From Halalkalicoccus sp. NIPERK01 (GTDB lineage: Archaea; Halobacteriota; Halobacteria; Halobacteriales; Halalkalicoccaceae), in contig NZ_JASVVV010000001.1 in NCBI RefSeq assembly GCF_030287405.1, forward strand, positions 788,403 to 852,402: a stretch of DNA of 64,000 nucleotides, in the 5' to 3' direction. Each line of letters begins with the position of its first letter. Positions within the stretch are counted from its first letter, which is position 1. Below are positions 42,870 to 52,393 of this stretch, piece after piece. Under the pieces are notes generated by a model that worked only from the letters and a program-made list of their open reading frames with translations, made no database searches and had not been told where the DNA came from. The position numbers and the translations under genes are program-made.

Positions 42870-43616
42870 CTATAGCGCGACGGCGTCTTCGAGTTCCCGT
42901 GCGCGGTCGCCGAGCGAGGCAGCCGCCCGGTCGACCAGTTCGTCGACCGTCATCGAGCCGTCGGTCTCGACGTGGAAGACGAACGCGCCGGGGACGTCCT
43001 CGACACGGAGTTCCTTGCCGGGATACCGCTCGGTGAGGTCGTGGCCGAACTCGCTGGTCGGAACGAGTTCGCCCTCTTCGGTCTCGATGACTCCCCGGAC
43101 GATCCGGGCTTCCTCCTCGGCGAACTCGTCCGCGTCGCCCTCGACGATCACGCGCTGGAGGTGTCGGTAGCCGACCGAGACCCCGCCCTGGTGTTTGGCG
43201 TGTTCGCGTCCGACGTCCAGGACCGCGTCGGCCTCGAGTTCGAGGCGCTGACCCTCCTTGAGGTCGATGATGGGGACGTTCCCTTCGGCGGGTCCGACCT
43301 GCTCGTCCGAGCTGACGAGGTCGCCCGAGTAGGCGGTCGCGGGGCCCTCGACGTCGAGCGCGAGGGTCGCTTCCTCGCCGAGTTCGTAGTCGTCGGGCGT
43401 CGTGAGCGGGACGAGGCCCAGACGAAGCGCCAGTTGCTCGTTGAACATCACCGAGGAGTTCTCGATGAACCGCACGGTGTCGATCGCGAGCGTGGGAACG
43501 TCCGCGATCATCGCACGGCGGATGCCGTTCGCGAACGCGGGCGTCGCGCCACGGACGAGAAACCGGGCGCTCCGGTCGTCGCGTTCGACGATCTCGACGT
43601 CGAAATCCCCCTCCAT
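42870..43616 (-). CDS. rpoD: DNA-directed RNA polymerase subunit D (Rpb3)
   Basis: A 248-residue RpoD, the archaeal counterpart of Rpb3/AC40 that nucleates polymerase assembly. It has the conserved [21 protein letters not shown] segment and the inserted domain ending at [13 protein letters not shown]. The iron-sulfur cysteines seen in some archaeal RpoD are absent. The start is one base after the rps11 stop. Confidence 0.96.
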   Translation of the reverse strand: MEGDFDVEIVERDDRSARFLVRGATPAFANGIRRAMIADVPTLAIDTVRFIENSSVMFNEQLALRLGLVPLTTPDDYELGEEATLALDVEGPATAYSGDLVSSDEQVGPAEGNVPIIDLKEGQRLELEADAVLDVGREHAKHQGGVSVGYRHLQRVIVEGDADEFAEEEARIVRGVIETEEGELVPTSEFGHDLTERYPGKELRVEDVPGAFVFHVETDGSMTVDELVDRAAASLGDRARELEDAVAL

Positions 43617-43617
43617 G

Positions 43618-44007
43618 CTAGAACCCGCTGTTCTTCGGCGCGCGACAGCCGTCGTGCGGGATCGGCGTGACGTCCTCGATCCGGCCGATCTCGAGGCCCG
43701 CACGAGCGAGCGCCCGGATCGTCGCCTGTGCGCCGGGTCCGGGGTTCTGCTGGCGGTTGCCGCCGGGTCCGCGCACGCGGACGTGAACGCCCTCGATGCC
43801 GGCGTCGAGCACTTCCTGTGCGACGGTCTCGGCCATCTGCATCGCCGCATAGGGCGAGGCCTCGTCGCGGTTCTGTTTCACGACCGTCCCGCCCGAGGAC
43901 TTCGCGATCGTCTCGGCGCCGGTCTGGTCGGTGATCGTGATGACCGTGTTGTTGAACGAGGCGTGGACGTGTGCGACGCCCCACTTGCTGTCTCCTGATT
44001 CGCTCAT
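43618..44007 (-). CDS. rps11: 30S ribosomal protein S11
   Basis: A 129-residue S11 (uS11) protein. It has [47 protein letters not shown] in part, and the C-terminal [16 protein letters not shown]. It lies directly after rps4 in the S13-S4-S11-RpoD block. Confidence 0.97.
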   Translation of the reverse strand: MSESGDSKWGVAHVHASFNNTVITITDQTGAETIAKSSGGTVVKQNRDEASPYAAMQMAETVAQEVLDAGIEGVHVRVRGPGGNRQQNPGPGAQATIRALARAGLEIGRIEDVTPIPHDGCRAPKNSGF

Positions 44008-44532
44008 CTATTGTTCCTCCGCGCGTTCGGGGTGCAGTTCGTCCGCGAGCGGGCTGTTCTCGTCGAAGTCCACCGAGTCCTCCTCGGTGACGCTCACCTT
44101 GTACGAGGGGACCGTCACCCGGCGTCCGTCGACCGTGACGTGACCGTGTGCGATGAACTGGCGGGCCTGCTTGGGCGTGTTTCCGACGCCCTTTCGGTAG
44201 GCGACGGTCTGCAGGCGTCGTTCGAGCAGGTCGGTGACCTCGAGCGACAGAACGTCGTCGAGACCCTCCTCGCCCCCGAGGATGCCGATGCGCTGGAGGC
44301 GCGAGAGGAACTCGCCGCCCTCCTCGGCGGCGCCGTCGGTGTCGCCCTGGGTCTGGCCCAGCAGTTCGCGGGCCTCCCGGCGGAACGAGCGCAGTTCGGA
44401 CTGCGCGCGCCAGAGTTCCTCCTTGTTCTTCAGGCCGTAGCGCCCGACGAGCGAGTGCTCGCTGGCGATGCGCTCGCCCTGGAAGGGGTGGTTCGGCGTC
44501 TCGTAGAACTTGGTGTTGCTACCGAGCGCCAT
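44008..44532 (-). CDS. rps4: 30S ribosomal protein S4
   Basis: A 174-residue S4 (uS4) protein, an early-binding 16S rRNA protein. The start [18 protein letters not shown] and the S4 RNA-binding domain with [25 protein letters not shown] are diagnostic. It carries a Glu/Gly-rich acidic insertion ([16 protein letters not shown]). The ATG shares one base with the rps13 stop. Confidence 0.97.
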   Translation of the reverse strand: MALGSNTKFYETPNHPFQGERIASEHSLVGRYGLKNKEELWRAQSELRSFRREARELLGQTQGDTDGAAEEGGEFLSRLQRIGILGGEEGLDDVLSLEVTDLLERRLQTVAYRKGVGNTPKQARQFIAHGHVTVDGRRVTVPSYKVSVTEEDSVDFDENSPLADELHPERAEEQ

Positions 44533-45044
44533 TACTCCTCACCGCCCTCCTCGGCCTCTTCCTTGATCGCCTCGACGTTCACGCCGATGGTCCCCTCCGA
44601 GCGCCCGGTCGAACGGGTGCGCTGGCCGCGGACCTTCTGGCCGCGCTGGTGGCGCACGCCGCGATAGGCGCTGATCATCTGCAGGCGGTTGATGTCCTGT
44701 CGGCGGGTGAGTTCGAGGTCGTTGCCCGTCTCGTGGGTGATCTCGCCGCTGTAGTAGCTCCGGTGGTTCGCGAGCCACTCGGGGTTGTTCTCGGCGAAGC
44801 CCTCGACTTCCTCGACGATGGCGTCGATCTCGTCGTCGTCGAGTCGCCCGAACGTCGCGGTACGCGGAATACCGGCGTTCTGGGCGATGATTCTGGCCGC
44901 TCGGCGGCCGATACCGTTCATCTCGGAAAGCGATCGTTCGACGGATTTCGTCCCATCGAGGTCCGTCTGCCCGATGCGAACGAAGTACCGGAGGTCCTCG
45001 TCGTCCTCCGGTCCGTCCTGTTGTTCTGGGTCTTCTGCACTCAT
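44532..45044 (-). CDS. rps13: 30S ribosomal protein S13
   Basis: A 170-residue S13 (uS13) protein at the small-subunit head. It has [36 protein letters not shown] and the C-terminal [23 protein letters not shown] chose the ATG at 45044, which gives the acidic MSAEDPEQQ start. A longer open frame runs back into tRNA-Ser and is rejected. The gene begins the S13-S4-S11-RpoD block. Confidence 0.96.
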   Translation of the reverse strand: MSAEDPEQQDGPEDDEDLRYFVRIGQTDLDGTKSVERSLSEMNGIGRRAARIIAQNAGIPRTATFGRLDDDEIDAIVEEVEGFAENNPEWLANHRSYYSGEITHETGNDLELTRRQDINRLQMISAYRGVRHQRGQKVRGQRTRSTGRSEGTIGVNVEAIKEEAEEGGEE

Positions 45045-45116
45045 GTGTCTCTGTGCTGGGGTCTTTCCGGCCGCACCGTTGCGGTGGTGGACTACCAACT
45101 GCGACTGGTAGTGTAG

Positions 45117-45199
45117 CGTCGTGGCGGGGATTCGAACCCCGGAGGCTGAACGCCACAGAGTTAGCAACCCTGCGCCTTAGGCCGCTTGGCTACCACGAC
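45117..45199 (-). tRNA. tRNA-Ser (anticodon GCT)
   Basis: An 83-base cloverleaf on the - strand. The acceptor is GTCGTGG with CCACGAC plus discriminator G. The anticodon stem CAGGG/CTCTG (one G-T pair) encloses TTGCTAA, giving GCT for AGY serine codons. A class II variable arm and T-arm GGTTCGAATCC follow. It lies 72 bases upstream of rps13, probably in the same transcript. A hairpin (CTACCA/TGGTAG) separates them. Confidence 0.96.
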
Positions 45200-45297
45200 A
45201 CTGCGGTCTGTACTGTCGCCCTCACGGACTCGGGACGTCGCGCCCCTACAGTGTATGCACCCCAACGTATCCGCGTCGGCTATTTAAGCCCACCGGA

Positions 45298-46605
45298 TCA
45301 GTTCACCGAGATCGATCCGAGGGCCGCGTCCGCGTCCGCGAGATACCCCTCCAGTTCGCGCTCGCCGTGGGCCCACGAGATGTGCTGGCGCTTGTAGGGG
45401 TTCGGCGTGAAGAAGTGTCCCCGCTCGCGCATCCCGCGTGCGAACTCGGAGAACGCCCCCTCGTCCAGTCCGAGGACGTCCTCGTAGCGCCGTGGCTCCT
45501 CCGTGACGCCGAACTGCGGGGAGAAGACGCTGCCGTAGCCCACTACCCGCCCCTCGATCCCGCGGTCCGCGAGGAGGTCGGCGAGCCCCGCCCGGTAGCG
45601 CTCGCCGAGCGCCGAGATCTCCTCGACGACGGGCTCCTCCGAGAGCACCCGCAGCGTCTCGCGGGCCGCCGCAAGCCCGACGGGATGGCCCGAGTAGGTC
45701 CCGCTGATCACCACGCCGCTGGTGTTGTCGCCGCTGGCCTGGGCCATGAGGTCCTCGCGGCCGCAGACCGCCGCCACGGGGTAGCCGTTGCCCATCGCCT
45801 TCGCCAGACAGGTCAGATCCGGCGTCACGCCGAACTCGTGTTGAACCCCGCGAGTGGAGTGGCGAAAGCCGGTGATCACCTCGTCGAAGATCAGCGGCAC
45901 GTCGTTCCCGGCCGTGACCTCTCGAAGGGTCTCGAGAAACCGCGTTTCGGGGAGCAGACAGCCCACCGAGTGGGGGATCGGCTCGCAGATCACCGCCGCG
46001 ACGTCGTCGAACTCCTCGAAGGCCTCCTCGAACGCCTCGGGGTCGTTGAACGGCAGAACCTCGGTGTGTTTGACCGCCTCGGGGAGCATCCCCGCCGATT
46101 CTGGATACCGCTGGCCGACGCGCTCCCGTGGGGGATAGACGCTCACGTCGACGTAGTCGTGCCAGCCGTGATAACAGCCCTCGAACTTGATCACGCGGTC
46201 GTTGCCCGTGTACGCGCGTGCGAGTCGGATCGCGTGGTAGGTCGCCTCGGTGCCGCTGTTACAGAAGTTCACCTGCTCGGCGCTCGGGATCAGGTCGACG
46301 AGTCGTTCCGCGACCTCGACCTCCAGGGGAGTGGTCGCCGCCCCGTAGAGCACCCCCTCGGCGATCGTCTCCCTCGCCGCGGCGTCGACCTCGGGGTGGC
46401 CGTGGCCGAGCACGATCGGGCCGAACGCGAGGTGGTAGTCGGTGAACGTCTCGCCCTCGACGGTTTCGAGGGTCGCATCCCTCGCCCCCGAGAACGCGAC
46501 CTCCCCGAGGTCGTACGCCTGTGCCCGAAGCCCGGTCTGTGCGCCGCCCGGGATGACCGCCCGAGCGCGCTCGACGACCGAGCGGTTCGTCACGTCGTCT
46601 TCCAT
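45298..46605 (-). CDS. class III aminotransferase (glutamate-1-semialdehyde aminomutase-like)
   Basis: A 435-residue PLP enzyme of the GSAM/omega-aminotransferase group. It has VIPGGAQTGLRAQ near the N-terminus, FCNSGTEATYHAIRLARAYTG (~115-135), the aspartate DEVITGFR (~240-247) and the PLP lysine in CLAKAMGNGYPVAA. True HemL usually reads PGGVNSPVRA at the first site, so this is probably a paralogue with another amino substrate. It converges on nothing and is encoded alone downstream of the MoaA/TraB-like genes. Confidence 0.8.
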   Translation of the reverse strand: MEDDVTNRSVVERARAVIPGGAQTGLRAQAYDLGEVAFSGARDATLETVEGETFTDYHLAFGPIVLGHGHPEVDAAARETIAEGVLYGAATTPLEVEVAERLVDLIPSAEQVNFCNSGTEATYHAIRLARAYTGNDRVIKFEGCYHGWHDYVDVSVYPPRERVGQRYPESAGMLPEAVKHTEVLPFNDPEAFEEAFEEFDDVAAVICEPIPHSVGCLLPETRFLETLREVTAGNDVPLIFDEVITGFRHSTRGVQHEFGVTPDLTCLAKAMGNGYPVAAVCGREDLMAQASGDNTSGVVISGTYSGHPVGLAAARETLRVLSEEPVVEEISALGERYRAGLADLLADRGIEGRVVGYGSVFSPQFGVTEEPRRYEDVLGLDEGAFSEFARGMRERGHFFTPNPYKRQHISWAHGERELEGYLADADAALGSISVN

Positions 46606-46724
46606 ATCGGGGCAACCACACAGGCCGCCCTAACGCTATCGACTCGAGCGGGACTACGGCGGCGGCCCGACGAAGGGACGGGGGTGTCGACGCCGCCTGA
46701 TCACGCGCGGAAGACCGGGAAACG

Positions 46725-47483
46725 TCACCGTTCGTCACGGGCGGCTCGGTCGCCTGCGAGGGCCGGATCGCCCCCGCCTTCGAGAACGGGCGCGCGATCG
46801 GCCGCCGATCGGCGCAGCCGGGCGACGAGCCCCTCTAGGTGGTCGATCCCGACGACCGCGACGACCGGTCCCGGTAGCTCGCCGAGTGCCTCGGCCATGC
46901 AATCCTCGCGGATGGCGTCGCGGTGGGCGACGTGGGGCGGCGAGAACGCCGTCGCCGCCCGCGCCGTCGAGACGTGTGATCGTTCGTCCGAAGCGAGATC
47001 CTCGATATCGTCGTCCGGATCGCAGTCGTAGGTGAAGGGGCGTTCGCCCTCGACTCCCGCCCGTTGGCCGATCCCGGTGGCGGCGAGTCGACACCGAAGC
47101 GCACGCGCGCTCGCGGTTCGAACGCTCTCGTAGAGCCGTTCGAGCGTCTCCGCATCGGGATTCTCGCGCTCGATGTATCGGTAGAACGCGCGCGCGAACC
47201 CGCTTCCCGGCCCGTCGATCCCGACGACCGGCGCGGCGCTCGCGCGGATGGCGGCGCTCATCTCGCCGCCCGCGTCCGAGGAGTCGTCCGCCGCGTACGA
47301 GCGGTACAGCGGGATCGCGAGCGGCGGGAGTTCGAGCGCGAGCGTCTCGTGACTCGAATCGCGGACCACCGCCTCGACCCGCGCGACGCTCGCGGGATGG
47401 TCGTGGACGACGCCGACGAGGGTGAGATCCGGTAGCGTTCGGACGTATTCGGGGTTCGGGAGGGACGAGAGGGTGGTCGACAC
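46725..47483 (-). CDS. TraB/GumN-like haloarchaeal protein
   Basis: A 252-residue protein starting with a GTG at 47483. It has the TraB/PrgY-like beginning LTLVGVVHDHPASVARVEAVV and ETLALELPPLAIPLY (~10-57), and a later VVGIDGPGSGF. The end VVAVVGIDHLEGLVARLR also fits this fold. TraB-like proteins resemble EreA/ChaN-type enzymes, but the function of archaeal members is unknown. No membrane segment is clear. An arginine-rich alternative frame over the same bases is rejected. Confidence 0.65.
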   Translation of the reverse strand: MSTTLSSLPNPEYVRTLPDLTLVGVVHDHPASVARVEAVVRDSSHETLALELPPLAIPLYRSYAADDSSDAGGEMSAAIRASAAPVVGIDGPGSGFARAFYRYIERENPDAETLERLYESVRTASARALRCRLAATGIGQRAGVEGERPFTYDCDPDDDIEDLASDERSHVSTARAATAFSPPHVAHRDAIREDCMAEALGELPGPVVAVVGIDHLEGLVARLRRSAADRAPVLEGGGDPALAGDRAARDER

Positions 47484-47572
47484 GGTTTCTCGAGAGGGGC
47501 CAGCCGCCCACCGGGGGTATAGTTCAGCGAACCGGGAGGTAACCCCGGCGGATCACCCGTCGGTAGGGGAGA

Positions 47573-47618
47573 CGTCCGACGGAGGGCGTTCGAGCGCGTC
47601 GCTCCGCTACGTCGGACG
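47573..47618. repeat. nested hairpin upstream of the TraB-like gene
   Basis: CGTCCGACG (47573-47581) pairs with CGTCGGACG (47610-47618), and inside it GAGCG-cgt-CGCTC (47592-47604) forms a second stem with a three-base loop. It lies between the moaA stop and the TraB-like start and could be a terminator for moaA, which is on the same strand and upstream in transcription. Confidence 0.6.
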
Positions 47619-47655
47619 CGGGTTCGGCTAGGGAAGGAGGAATCGAACGGCCCGG

Positions 47656-48639
47656 TTACGCGTCGACGTACTTGTCGTTCATCTCCCAGCCGCCGTCGCC
47701 GTTTCGGACCATGTACTCGCCGTAGAAGGGCACGCGGTTCTCGACGGTCTCGCGGAACGTCTCGCGGATCTCGGCCCTGGTCATCTCGCCCATCGGCCGG
47801 AGGTCGTCGTTGCGGTTGAGACAGCCCTTGAGATAGCCCTCGTGCGTGACCCGGACCCGGTGGCAGTTCGCACAGAACTCGGGGTTCTCGACGGGATCGA
47901 CGATCTCGACCATCCCCTCTCCCTTGCCGTCTTCGTTTTCGATCCAGTAGCGCGCGCGGTGGTGCATCTCGCGGCGCTCGACCCTCGTCGCCTGCTCTTC
48001 GAGCCAGCCGTGGACCCGCTCGATGTCGATGTTCCATTCGGGTTTGCCCGTGAGTTCGGGCATGTACTGGATGAGCTGGAGCTGAAGCCCGTCGTTTTTG
48101 GCGACGTGTTCGACCATCTCGGGGACGTACCCCGCGGTGTGCTCGAAGACGACCATGTTGAGCTTCACCGGGTCGAGACCCGCATCCAGCGCCGCGTGGA
48201 CCCCCTCGATCACCCGGTCGTACGCGCCGCTCTTGGTGATCTCGGCGAACGCCTTCGGGTCCAGCGCGTCCTGCGAGACGTTGACACGATCGAGGCCCGC
48301 CTCGACCAGTCCCTCGGCGCGACCGGGCAGGAACGTGCCGTTGGTCGTCATCGAGACCTCCATCCCCTCAGGCGTGCGCCGGATGATCTCCTCCAAATCG
48401 TCCCGGAGCATCGGCTCCCCGCCCGTGAACTTCACCTTGCCGATCCCGAACTCGGTCATGACCTCGAGAAAGCGGACGACCTCGTCGGCCGTCATCTCGT
48501 CGTCCTGTGGGTCCATCGGGCCACGCGTGTCGCCAAGCCCCTCGTTGTGACAGTACACACAGTCGAAGTTACAGCGATCGGTCAGAGAGATACGAACCCC
48601 CGTGACCTCCCGTCCGAAGTCGTCGGCGAGGACGCTCAT
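47656..48639 (-). CDS. moaA: GTP 3',8-cyclase MoaA (molybdenum cofactor)
   Basis: A 327-residue radical SAM enzyme, the first step of molybdopterin synthesis from GTP. The radical SAM cysteines are C23, C27 and C30 (CNFDCVYC), followed by KFTGGEP (~68-74). The second iron-sulfur site is [10 protein letters not shown]...C near 265-285. I chose the ATG at 48639, with TTTAAG about 27 bases upstream. The much longer upstream frame is arginine-rich and antisense to the next gene. The usual C-terminal GG of bacterial MoaA is not present. Confidence 0.93.
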   Translation of the reverse strand: MSVLADDFGREVTGVRISLTDRCNFDCVYCHNEGLGDTRGPMDPQDDEMTADEVVRFLEVMTEFGIGKVKFTGGEPMLRDDLEEIIRRTPEGMEVSMTTNGTFLPGRAEGLVEAGLDRVNVSQDALDPKAFAEITKSGAYDRVIEGVHAALDAGLDPVKLNMVVFEHTAGYVPEMVEHVAKNDGLQLQLIQYMPELTGKPEWNIDIERVHGWLEEQATRVERREMHHRARYWIENEDGKGEGMVEIVDPVENPEFCANCHRVRVTHEGYLKGCLNRNDDLRPMGEMTRAEIRETFRETVENRVPFYGEYMVRNGDGGWEMNDKYVDA

Positions 48640-48707
48640 GTCCCACAGTATCAATCGGACGGACTTAAACTGGAGGGCACGTCCGCGATCGATGTAACCG
48701 AAGTCGG

Positions 48708-49286
48708 TTACCAGAGGTAGGCGACCAGAAGGGTGAGAAAACAGAGCATGAACGCGGCGGCGAGCGCGCCGACGACGTTCATCGCGCCCGCGGTCGCGAC
48801 GAACAGCAAGAGGAGGTAGAGGACGGTGATGCCGAACCCGAGGCCGGCGATCGGGCCGGTCCCGCCCGTGGCGCTCGGCGGAAACCCGTCGTCGAAGCGC
48901 TTCTCGGGGTCCTCCGCGCGCCACTCGCCGTCGACCCGTTCGAGGACGATCTCCTCGCCCTCGATCCCCCCGAGGCTGCTCGGGCTGTAGCCCAGGTCCT
49001 CGATCACGCGCGCGAACTTGAACCGGTCGCTCCACGGGATCGGTTTCTCGAACTCCTCGACGGCGTAGGCGTCGTGGGGAAGCCGGTACCACAGCCGGAT
49101 CGTCTCGGCGTCGTGATCGACGACGGTGTCGATCCGCGCGCGCAGCCGTCGGTCGTCGATCGATCGGAGTTGGATCCGGCCGAGTTCGTCGGCGAGGGCG
49201 TCGGCGTCGGACGTCGCCGTGGCGGCCCCGTCGGCCGGCTGTGCTGTCGTCGTTCGGCCGTTCGTGTCGTGTTCGTGCGGGTCCAT
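48708..49286 (-). CDS. uncharacterised protein with two C-terminal membrane segments
   Basis: A 192-residue protein. The first ~40 residues are Thr/Ala/Asp-rich and disordered. Residues ~40-130 form a soluble domain ([28 protein letters not shown], then [27 protein letters not shown]). The end has two membrane helices (~145-165 and 168-190). No family is recognised. It is divergent from the mrp gene, and a TACGTATTG stretch lies in the shared 117-base promoter region. Confidence 0.7.
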   Translation of the reverse strand: MDPHEHDTNGRTTTAQPADGAATATSDADALADELGRIQLRSIDDRRLRARIDTVVDHDAETIRLWYRLPHDAYAVEEFEKPIPWSDRFKFARVIEDLGYSPSSLGGIEGEEIVLERVDGEWRAEDPEKRFDDGFPPSATGGTGPIAGLGFGITVLYLLLLFVATAGAMNVVGALAAAFMLCFLTLLVAYLW

Positions 49287-49403
49287 TGGTCTCCCCCTCC
49301 CACCGTGGGACGTCTACACACTACTTGGCCGACCGACATACGTATTGTGTCCGTTACGCGACCGTTCAGAAGCCTTATCGGCCCGAGAACGCCTACCCGG
49401 ACC

Positions 49404-50444
49404 ATGGACGAAGACGCCGTTCTCGATCGACTTCGAGCCGTCGAGGATCCGGATCTCGGCGACGACATCGTCTCGCTCGGCCTCGTCAACGAGGTCACGG
49501 TCGAACCCGACCGGGTCGCCGTCTCGCTCGCGCTGGGCGCGCCCTACTCGCCGACCGAGACGGGGATCGCGGCCGACGTCCGGGAGGCGCTCTCGGATCT
49601 CGACCGCGAGATCGACCTCTCGGCGCACGTCGACAGCGGCCTCTCGCCCGACGAACAGGTGCTCCCGAACGTCGAGAACGTCATCGCCGTTTCTTCAGGT
49701 AAGGGTGGGGTCGGCAAGTCGACCGTCGCGGTGAACCTCGCGGCGGGCCTCTCGCAACTGGGCGCGCGCGTCGGCCTGTTCGACGCCGACATCTACGGGC
49801 CGAACGTCCCGCGGATGGTCGACGCCGACCAGCGCCCGCAGGCGACCGAGGAGGAGAAGATCATCCCTCCCGAGAAGTTCGGGATGAAGCTCATGAGCAT
49901 GGACTTTCTCGTGGGGAAGGACGACCCCGTGATCTGGCGGGGCCCGATGGTCCACAAGGTCCTCACGCAACTCTGGGAGGACGTCGAGTGGGGCCACCTC
50001 GATTACATGGTCGTCGACCTCCCGCCCGGAACCGGCGACGCCCAACTCACCCTGCTTCAAAGCGTCCCCGTCACGGGCGCGGTGATCGTCACCACCCCCC
50101 AGGAGGTCGCGCTCGACGACGCCAACAAGGGCCTGCGGATGTTCGGCCGCCACGACACGGTCGTGCTGGGGATCGCCGAGAACATGAGCGGGTTCGTCTG
50201 TCCGGACTGTGGCTCCGAACACGAGATCTTCGGCAAGGGCGGCGGCAAGGCGTTCGCCGCCGAGAACGAACTGCCCTATCTCGGCGGGATTCCGCTCGAC
50301 CCCTCGGTTCGGACGGGCGGCGACGAGGGCAAGCCCATCGTCCTCGATTCGGACAGCGAGACGGGCGACGCCTTTCGTGTACTCACCGAGAACGTCGCCA
50401 ACAACGTCGGCGTCACGAAGCGCCAGCAACAGAGCCAGAAATGA
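49404..50444 (+). CDS. Mrp/Nbp35-type iron-sulfur carrier ATPase (ApbC)
   Basis: A 346-residue P-loop ATPase that binds and transfers Fe-S clusters. It has an N-terminal MIP18/DUF59 domain (~1-80, VEDPDLGDDIVSLGLV), the deviant Walker A GKGGVGKS at 99-106, DADIYGPNVPRM, VVDLPPGTGDAQL and the cluster-binding C-x2-C in FVCPDCGSE (~258-262). I chose the ATG at 49404. The in-frame upstream extension runs antisense into the neighbouring gene. Its stop overlaps the next gene as ATGA. Confidence 0.95.
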   Translation: MDEDAVLDRLRAVEDPDLGDDIVSLGLVNEVTVEPDRVAVSLALGAPYSPTETGIAADVREALSDLDREIDLSAHVDSGLSPDEQVLPNVENVIAVSSGKGGVGKSTVAVNLAAGLSQLGARVGLFDADIYGPNVPRMVDADQRPQATEEEKIIPPEKFGMKLMSMDFLVGKDDPVIWRGPMVHKVLTQLWEDVEWGHLDYMVVDLPPGTGDAQLTLLQSVPVTGAVIVTTPQEVALDDANKGLRMFGRHDTVVLGIAENMSGFVCPDCGSEHEIFGKGGGKAFAAENELPYLGGIPLDPSVRTGGDEGKPIVLDSDSETGDAFRVLTENVANNVGVTKRQQQSQK

Positions 50445-50665
50445 GCGACGCCGAGGAGCGCGACCCGGACCCCGAACGGGTCCGACTGCTCCGGGAGACC
50501 GCTGACGACCTCCGGGGTGAGAGCTCCGAGAGCAAGCAGTTGGCGGCGATCCTCTACCGGGTGAGCGATCTCTACGACGCCGAGGAGGAGACGGACCCGC
50601 AGGAGATCTACATCGCGGTGCGCAACATCCTGAACGTCAAGGAGCGGGGCGGGTTGGAGCGATAG
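50441..50665 (+). CDS. small conserved haloarchaeal protein downstream of Mrp
   Basis: A 74-residue, acidic, helical protein (RVRLLRETADDLRGESSESKQLAAILYRVSDLY, then QEIYIAVRNILNVKERGGLER). It has no cysteines. The ATG at 50441 overlaps the mrp stop by four bases, so it is co-translated and may assist the Fe-S carrier. I recognise no named family. Confidence 0.8.
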   Translation: MSDAEERDPDPERVRLLRETADDLRGESSESKQLAAILYRVSDLYDAEEETDPQEIYIAVRNILNVKERGGLER

Positions 50666-50694
50666 TTAACGAATAGACTTTTACGAGAGAAATA

Positions 50695-51452
50695 ATGAGA
50701 GTTTTCGACCCAGATGAAATACTCATCAATGTAATACCTGGGGGCCTCGTAGTTTTCACGTTCTTCTATTTAACTGGGGATGTTGAGTATATAACGTCTA
50801 TATCTGTTCTTGCTATTGGGATATTTGTAGTAGTATCGTTTCTACTAATGGAATTACCGACGAAAATATCAAATCAACCAAGTTGGTATCCCCAATTATT
50901 TACAAGTACAGTTACTCTATCTCGTGATCCTGCCAAAGCAGAAGAAGAGTTGAACAGAGAACCCACGTTAGCGAGCAAAATGCTCGAATTCAGAGCAGTT
51001 GATCGCATTAACTTAACGAAAACCAAAAAAGAATTTTGGTCTATTGCAAAAGTAAGTATGAGTTAAATGACTCCTTCGATGATTATGTTGAATTATATCG
51101 ACTCGTGATGCATTCTCTTGAACCGCTGAATGATCGTACTTGTCGAGTACAAAAATTATACGTATTCTATCGTAATTTATCTATTTCTATGGTGTTGGTC
51201 GGCGTTATGGTTCTATGGGACTTTCTATCTTTTATCTCCAGAGAATTTACATTGACCATCGGCGTTGTTGTAGTTAGTTTTCTTTTCTTGGCTTTTGTTG
51301 CTATCGTCTTTATAGGAGTCGTGATTCTCCTGTGGCGAAGATCCCGTAAGGCCGAACAGGAATTTCTCAATGAACTAATGACTGAGTTCTATGAGCAGGA
51401 ATACAGAGAAAACGATGTTCCGAAAAATAGAACACTCTCGGAGTATGAGTAA
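50695..51452 (+). pseudogene. AT-rich four-helix membrane protein gene with a one-base frameshift
   Basis: Two open frames overlap here. The first (50695-51066) encodes MRVFDPDEILINVIPGG, two membrane segments (~10-60) and ends SIAKVSMS. The second (from 51036 to 51452) continues sensibly as KSKYELNDSFDDYVELYRL, two further membrane segments and a charged tail ending in LSEYE. Adding one A in GCAAAAGTAAG (51046-51056) would join them as AKSKYELND, giving about 250 residues. Codons are AT-rich and unlike all neighbours, which indicates recent acquisition. It could be a pseudogene or a homopolymer sequencing error. No family is recognised. Confidence 0.65.
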
Positions 51453-51494
51453 CCCAAACACGACTCTTATCGGGCTCTAGTGGAATCCATAAGT

Positions 51495-52124
51495 ATGGAC
51501 GCCAATCAGCTCTCGGCGAGCAATCCGTTCGGGATGGACGAGGCGTGCACGAACTGTCCCGAGCTCTGCGAAACTCGCGAGAAGATCGCCCACGGCTACG
51601 GCGACGTGGGTGCGGAGTTCCTCTTCGTGGGCGAACGACCCTCTCCGGGCGCCGACGAGACGGGGATCCCCTTCTTCGGCGACGACCGCGGCGAGGCCGT
51701 TCAGGACGTGTTGCGTGCGCTCGACTTCGCGGGTCAGGACCCGGGCGAAGAGCCGGAACTCGACAACGCCTACCTCACCCTCCTGACGCGGTGTCGCCAT
51801 CCCGAGCGCCCGCCGACGGACGCGGAGATCGGAAACTGCGAACCCTACCTGAACGCCGAGATCCGGATGATCAACCCCGAGATCATCGTCCCCGTCGGCG
51901 AGCGCGCCCTGCGGGAGATCACGGCGGAGTACACGACGACGCCCGCAGAGGAGTTCGACATTGAGGAGAATCACGCGACCGAGATCAGAGGCCGGGGATT
52001 CGAGATCGTGCCGACGGTCCACCCCGCGGAGGCGACCGACGAGCAGCAGGAAGCGTTCCTCGAAGCGTTCTCGGACCTGTTCGGCCGGGACTACCGCCAG
52101 ACGAAGGGGCGACAGGGTCGGTAG
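51495..52124 (+). CDS. uracil-DNA glycosylase superfamily protein
   Basis: A 209-residue protein with the family 4/5-like UDG fold. Cysteines C18, C21 and C25 (ACTNCPELC) suggest an iron-sulfur cluster. FVGERPSPGADETGIPFFGD (~43-62) corresponds to motif 1, NAYLTLLTRCRHPERPPT carries further ligands, and PTVHPAEA (~183-190) is the intercalation motif 2. It would remove uracil or other deaminated bases. I chose the ATG at 51495. Motif 1 departs from the usual GEAPGxxE, so catalytic type is uncertain. Confidence 0.85.
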   Translation: MDANQLSASNPFGMDEACTNCPELCETREKIAHGYGDVGAEFLFVGERPSPGADETGIPFFGDDRGEAVQDVLRALDFAGQDPGEEPELDNAYLTLLTRCRHPERPPTDAEIGNCEPYLNAEIRMINPEIIVPVGERALREITAEYTTTPAEEFDIEENHATEIRGRGFEIVPTVHPAEATDEQQEAFLEAFSDLFGRDYRQTKGRQGR

Positions 52125-52128
52125 GGAG

Positions 52129-52356
52129 TCACTCCGCGTCCGCCTCGAAGGAGGCGTCGTAGCGGGCATACCAGTGGGCAAAGAGGACGAACGCGGCGAG
52201 CGCGCCGACGAACACGCCCGCGAAACCGGCGACGGGACCGGCGACCGAGACGAGCGGCCGGGCGACGGCACCGCCGACCACGTACATCAGCGTGAGGACG
52301 GCGAACCCGAGGATGAACCTGGTGACGACGTTCCGCTCGACGGGGTTCCGCGGCAT
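52129..52356 (-). CDS. small two-helix membrane protein
   Basis: A 75-residue protein with two membrane segments (VVTRFILGFAVLTLMYVVGGAVA and VAGFAGVFVGALAAFVLFAHW) and a short acidic end. I chose the ATG at 52356. The open frame extends upstream through the hairpin cluster but is not coding there. It converges on the UDG-like gene with four bases between stops. No family is recognised. Confidence 0.7.
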   Translation of the reverse strand: MPRNPVERNVVTRFILGFAVLTLMYVVGGAVARPLVSVAGPVAGFAGVFVGALAAFVLFAHWYARYDASFEADAE

Positions 52357-52393
52357 ACATACACTACTGTTTTCTGATACATAACGATTCGGA

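Noticed and set aside
45298-46605. Assignment as hemL (glutamate-1-semialdehyde aminomutase)
   Set aside because: The N-terminal PGGVNSPVRA hallmark is PGGAQTGLRA here and the surrounding sequence differs, so only the wider family is called.
47656-49092. 478-codon frame with MoaA at its end
   Set aside because: The upstream ~150 codons are antisense to a separate gene and non-coding in character. MoaA starts at the ATG at 48639.
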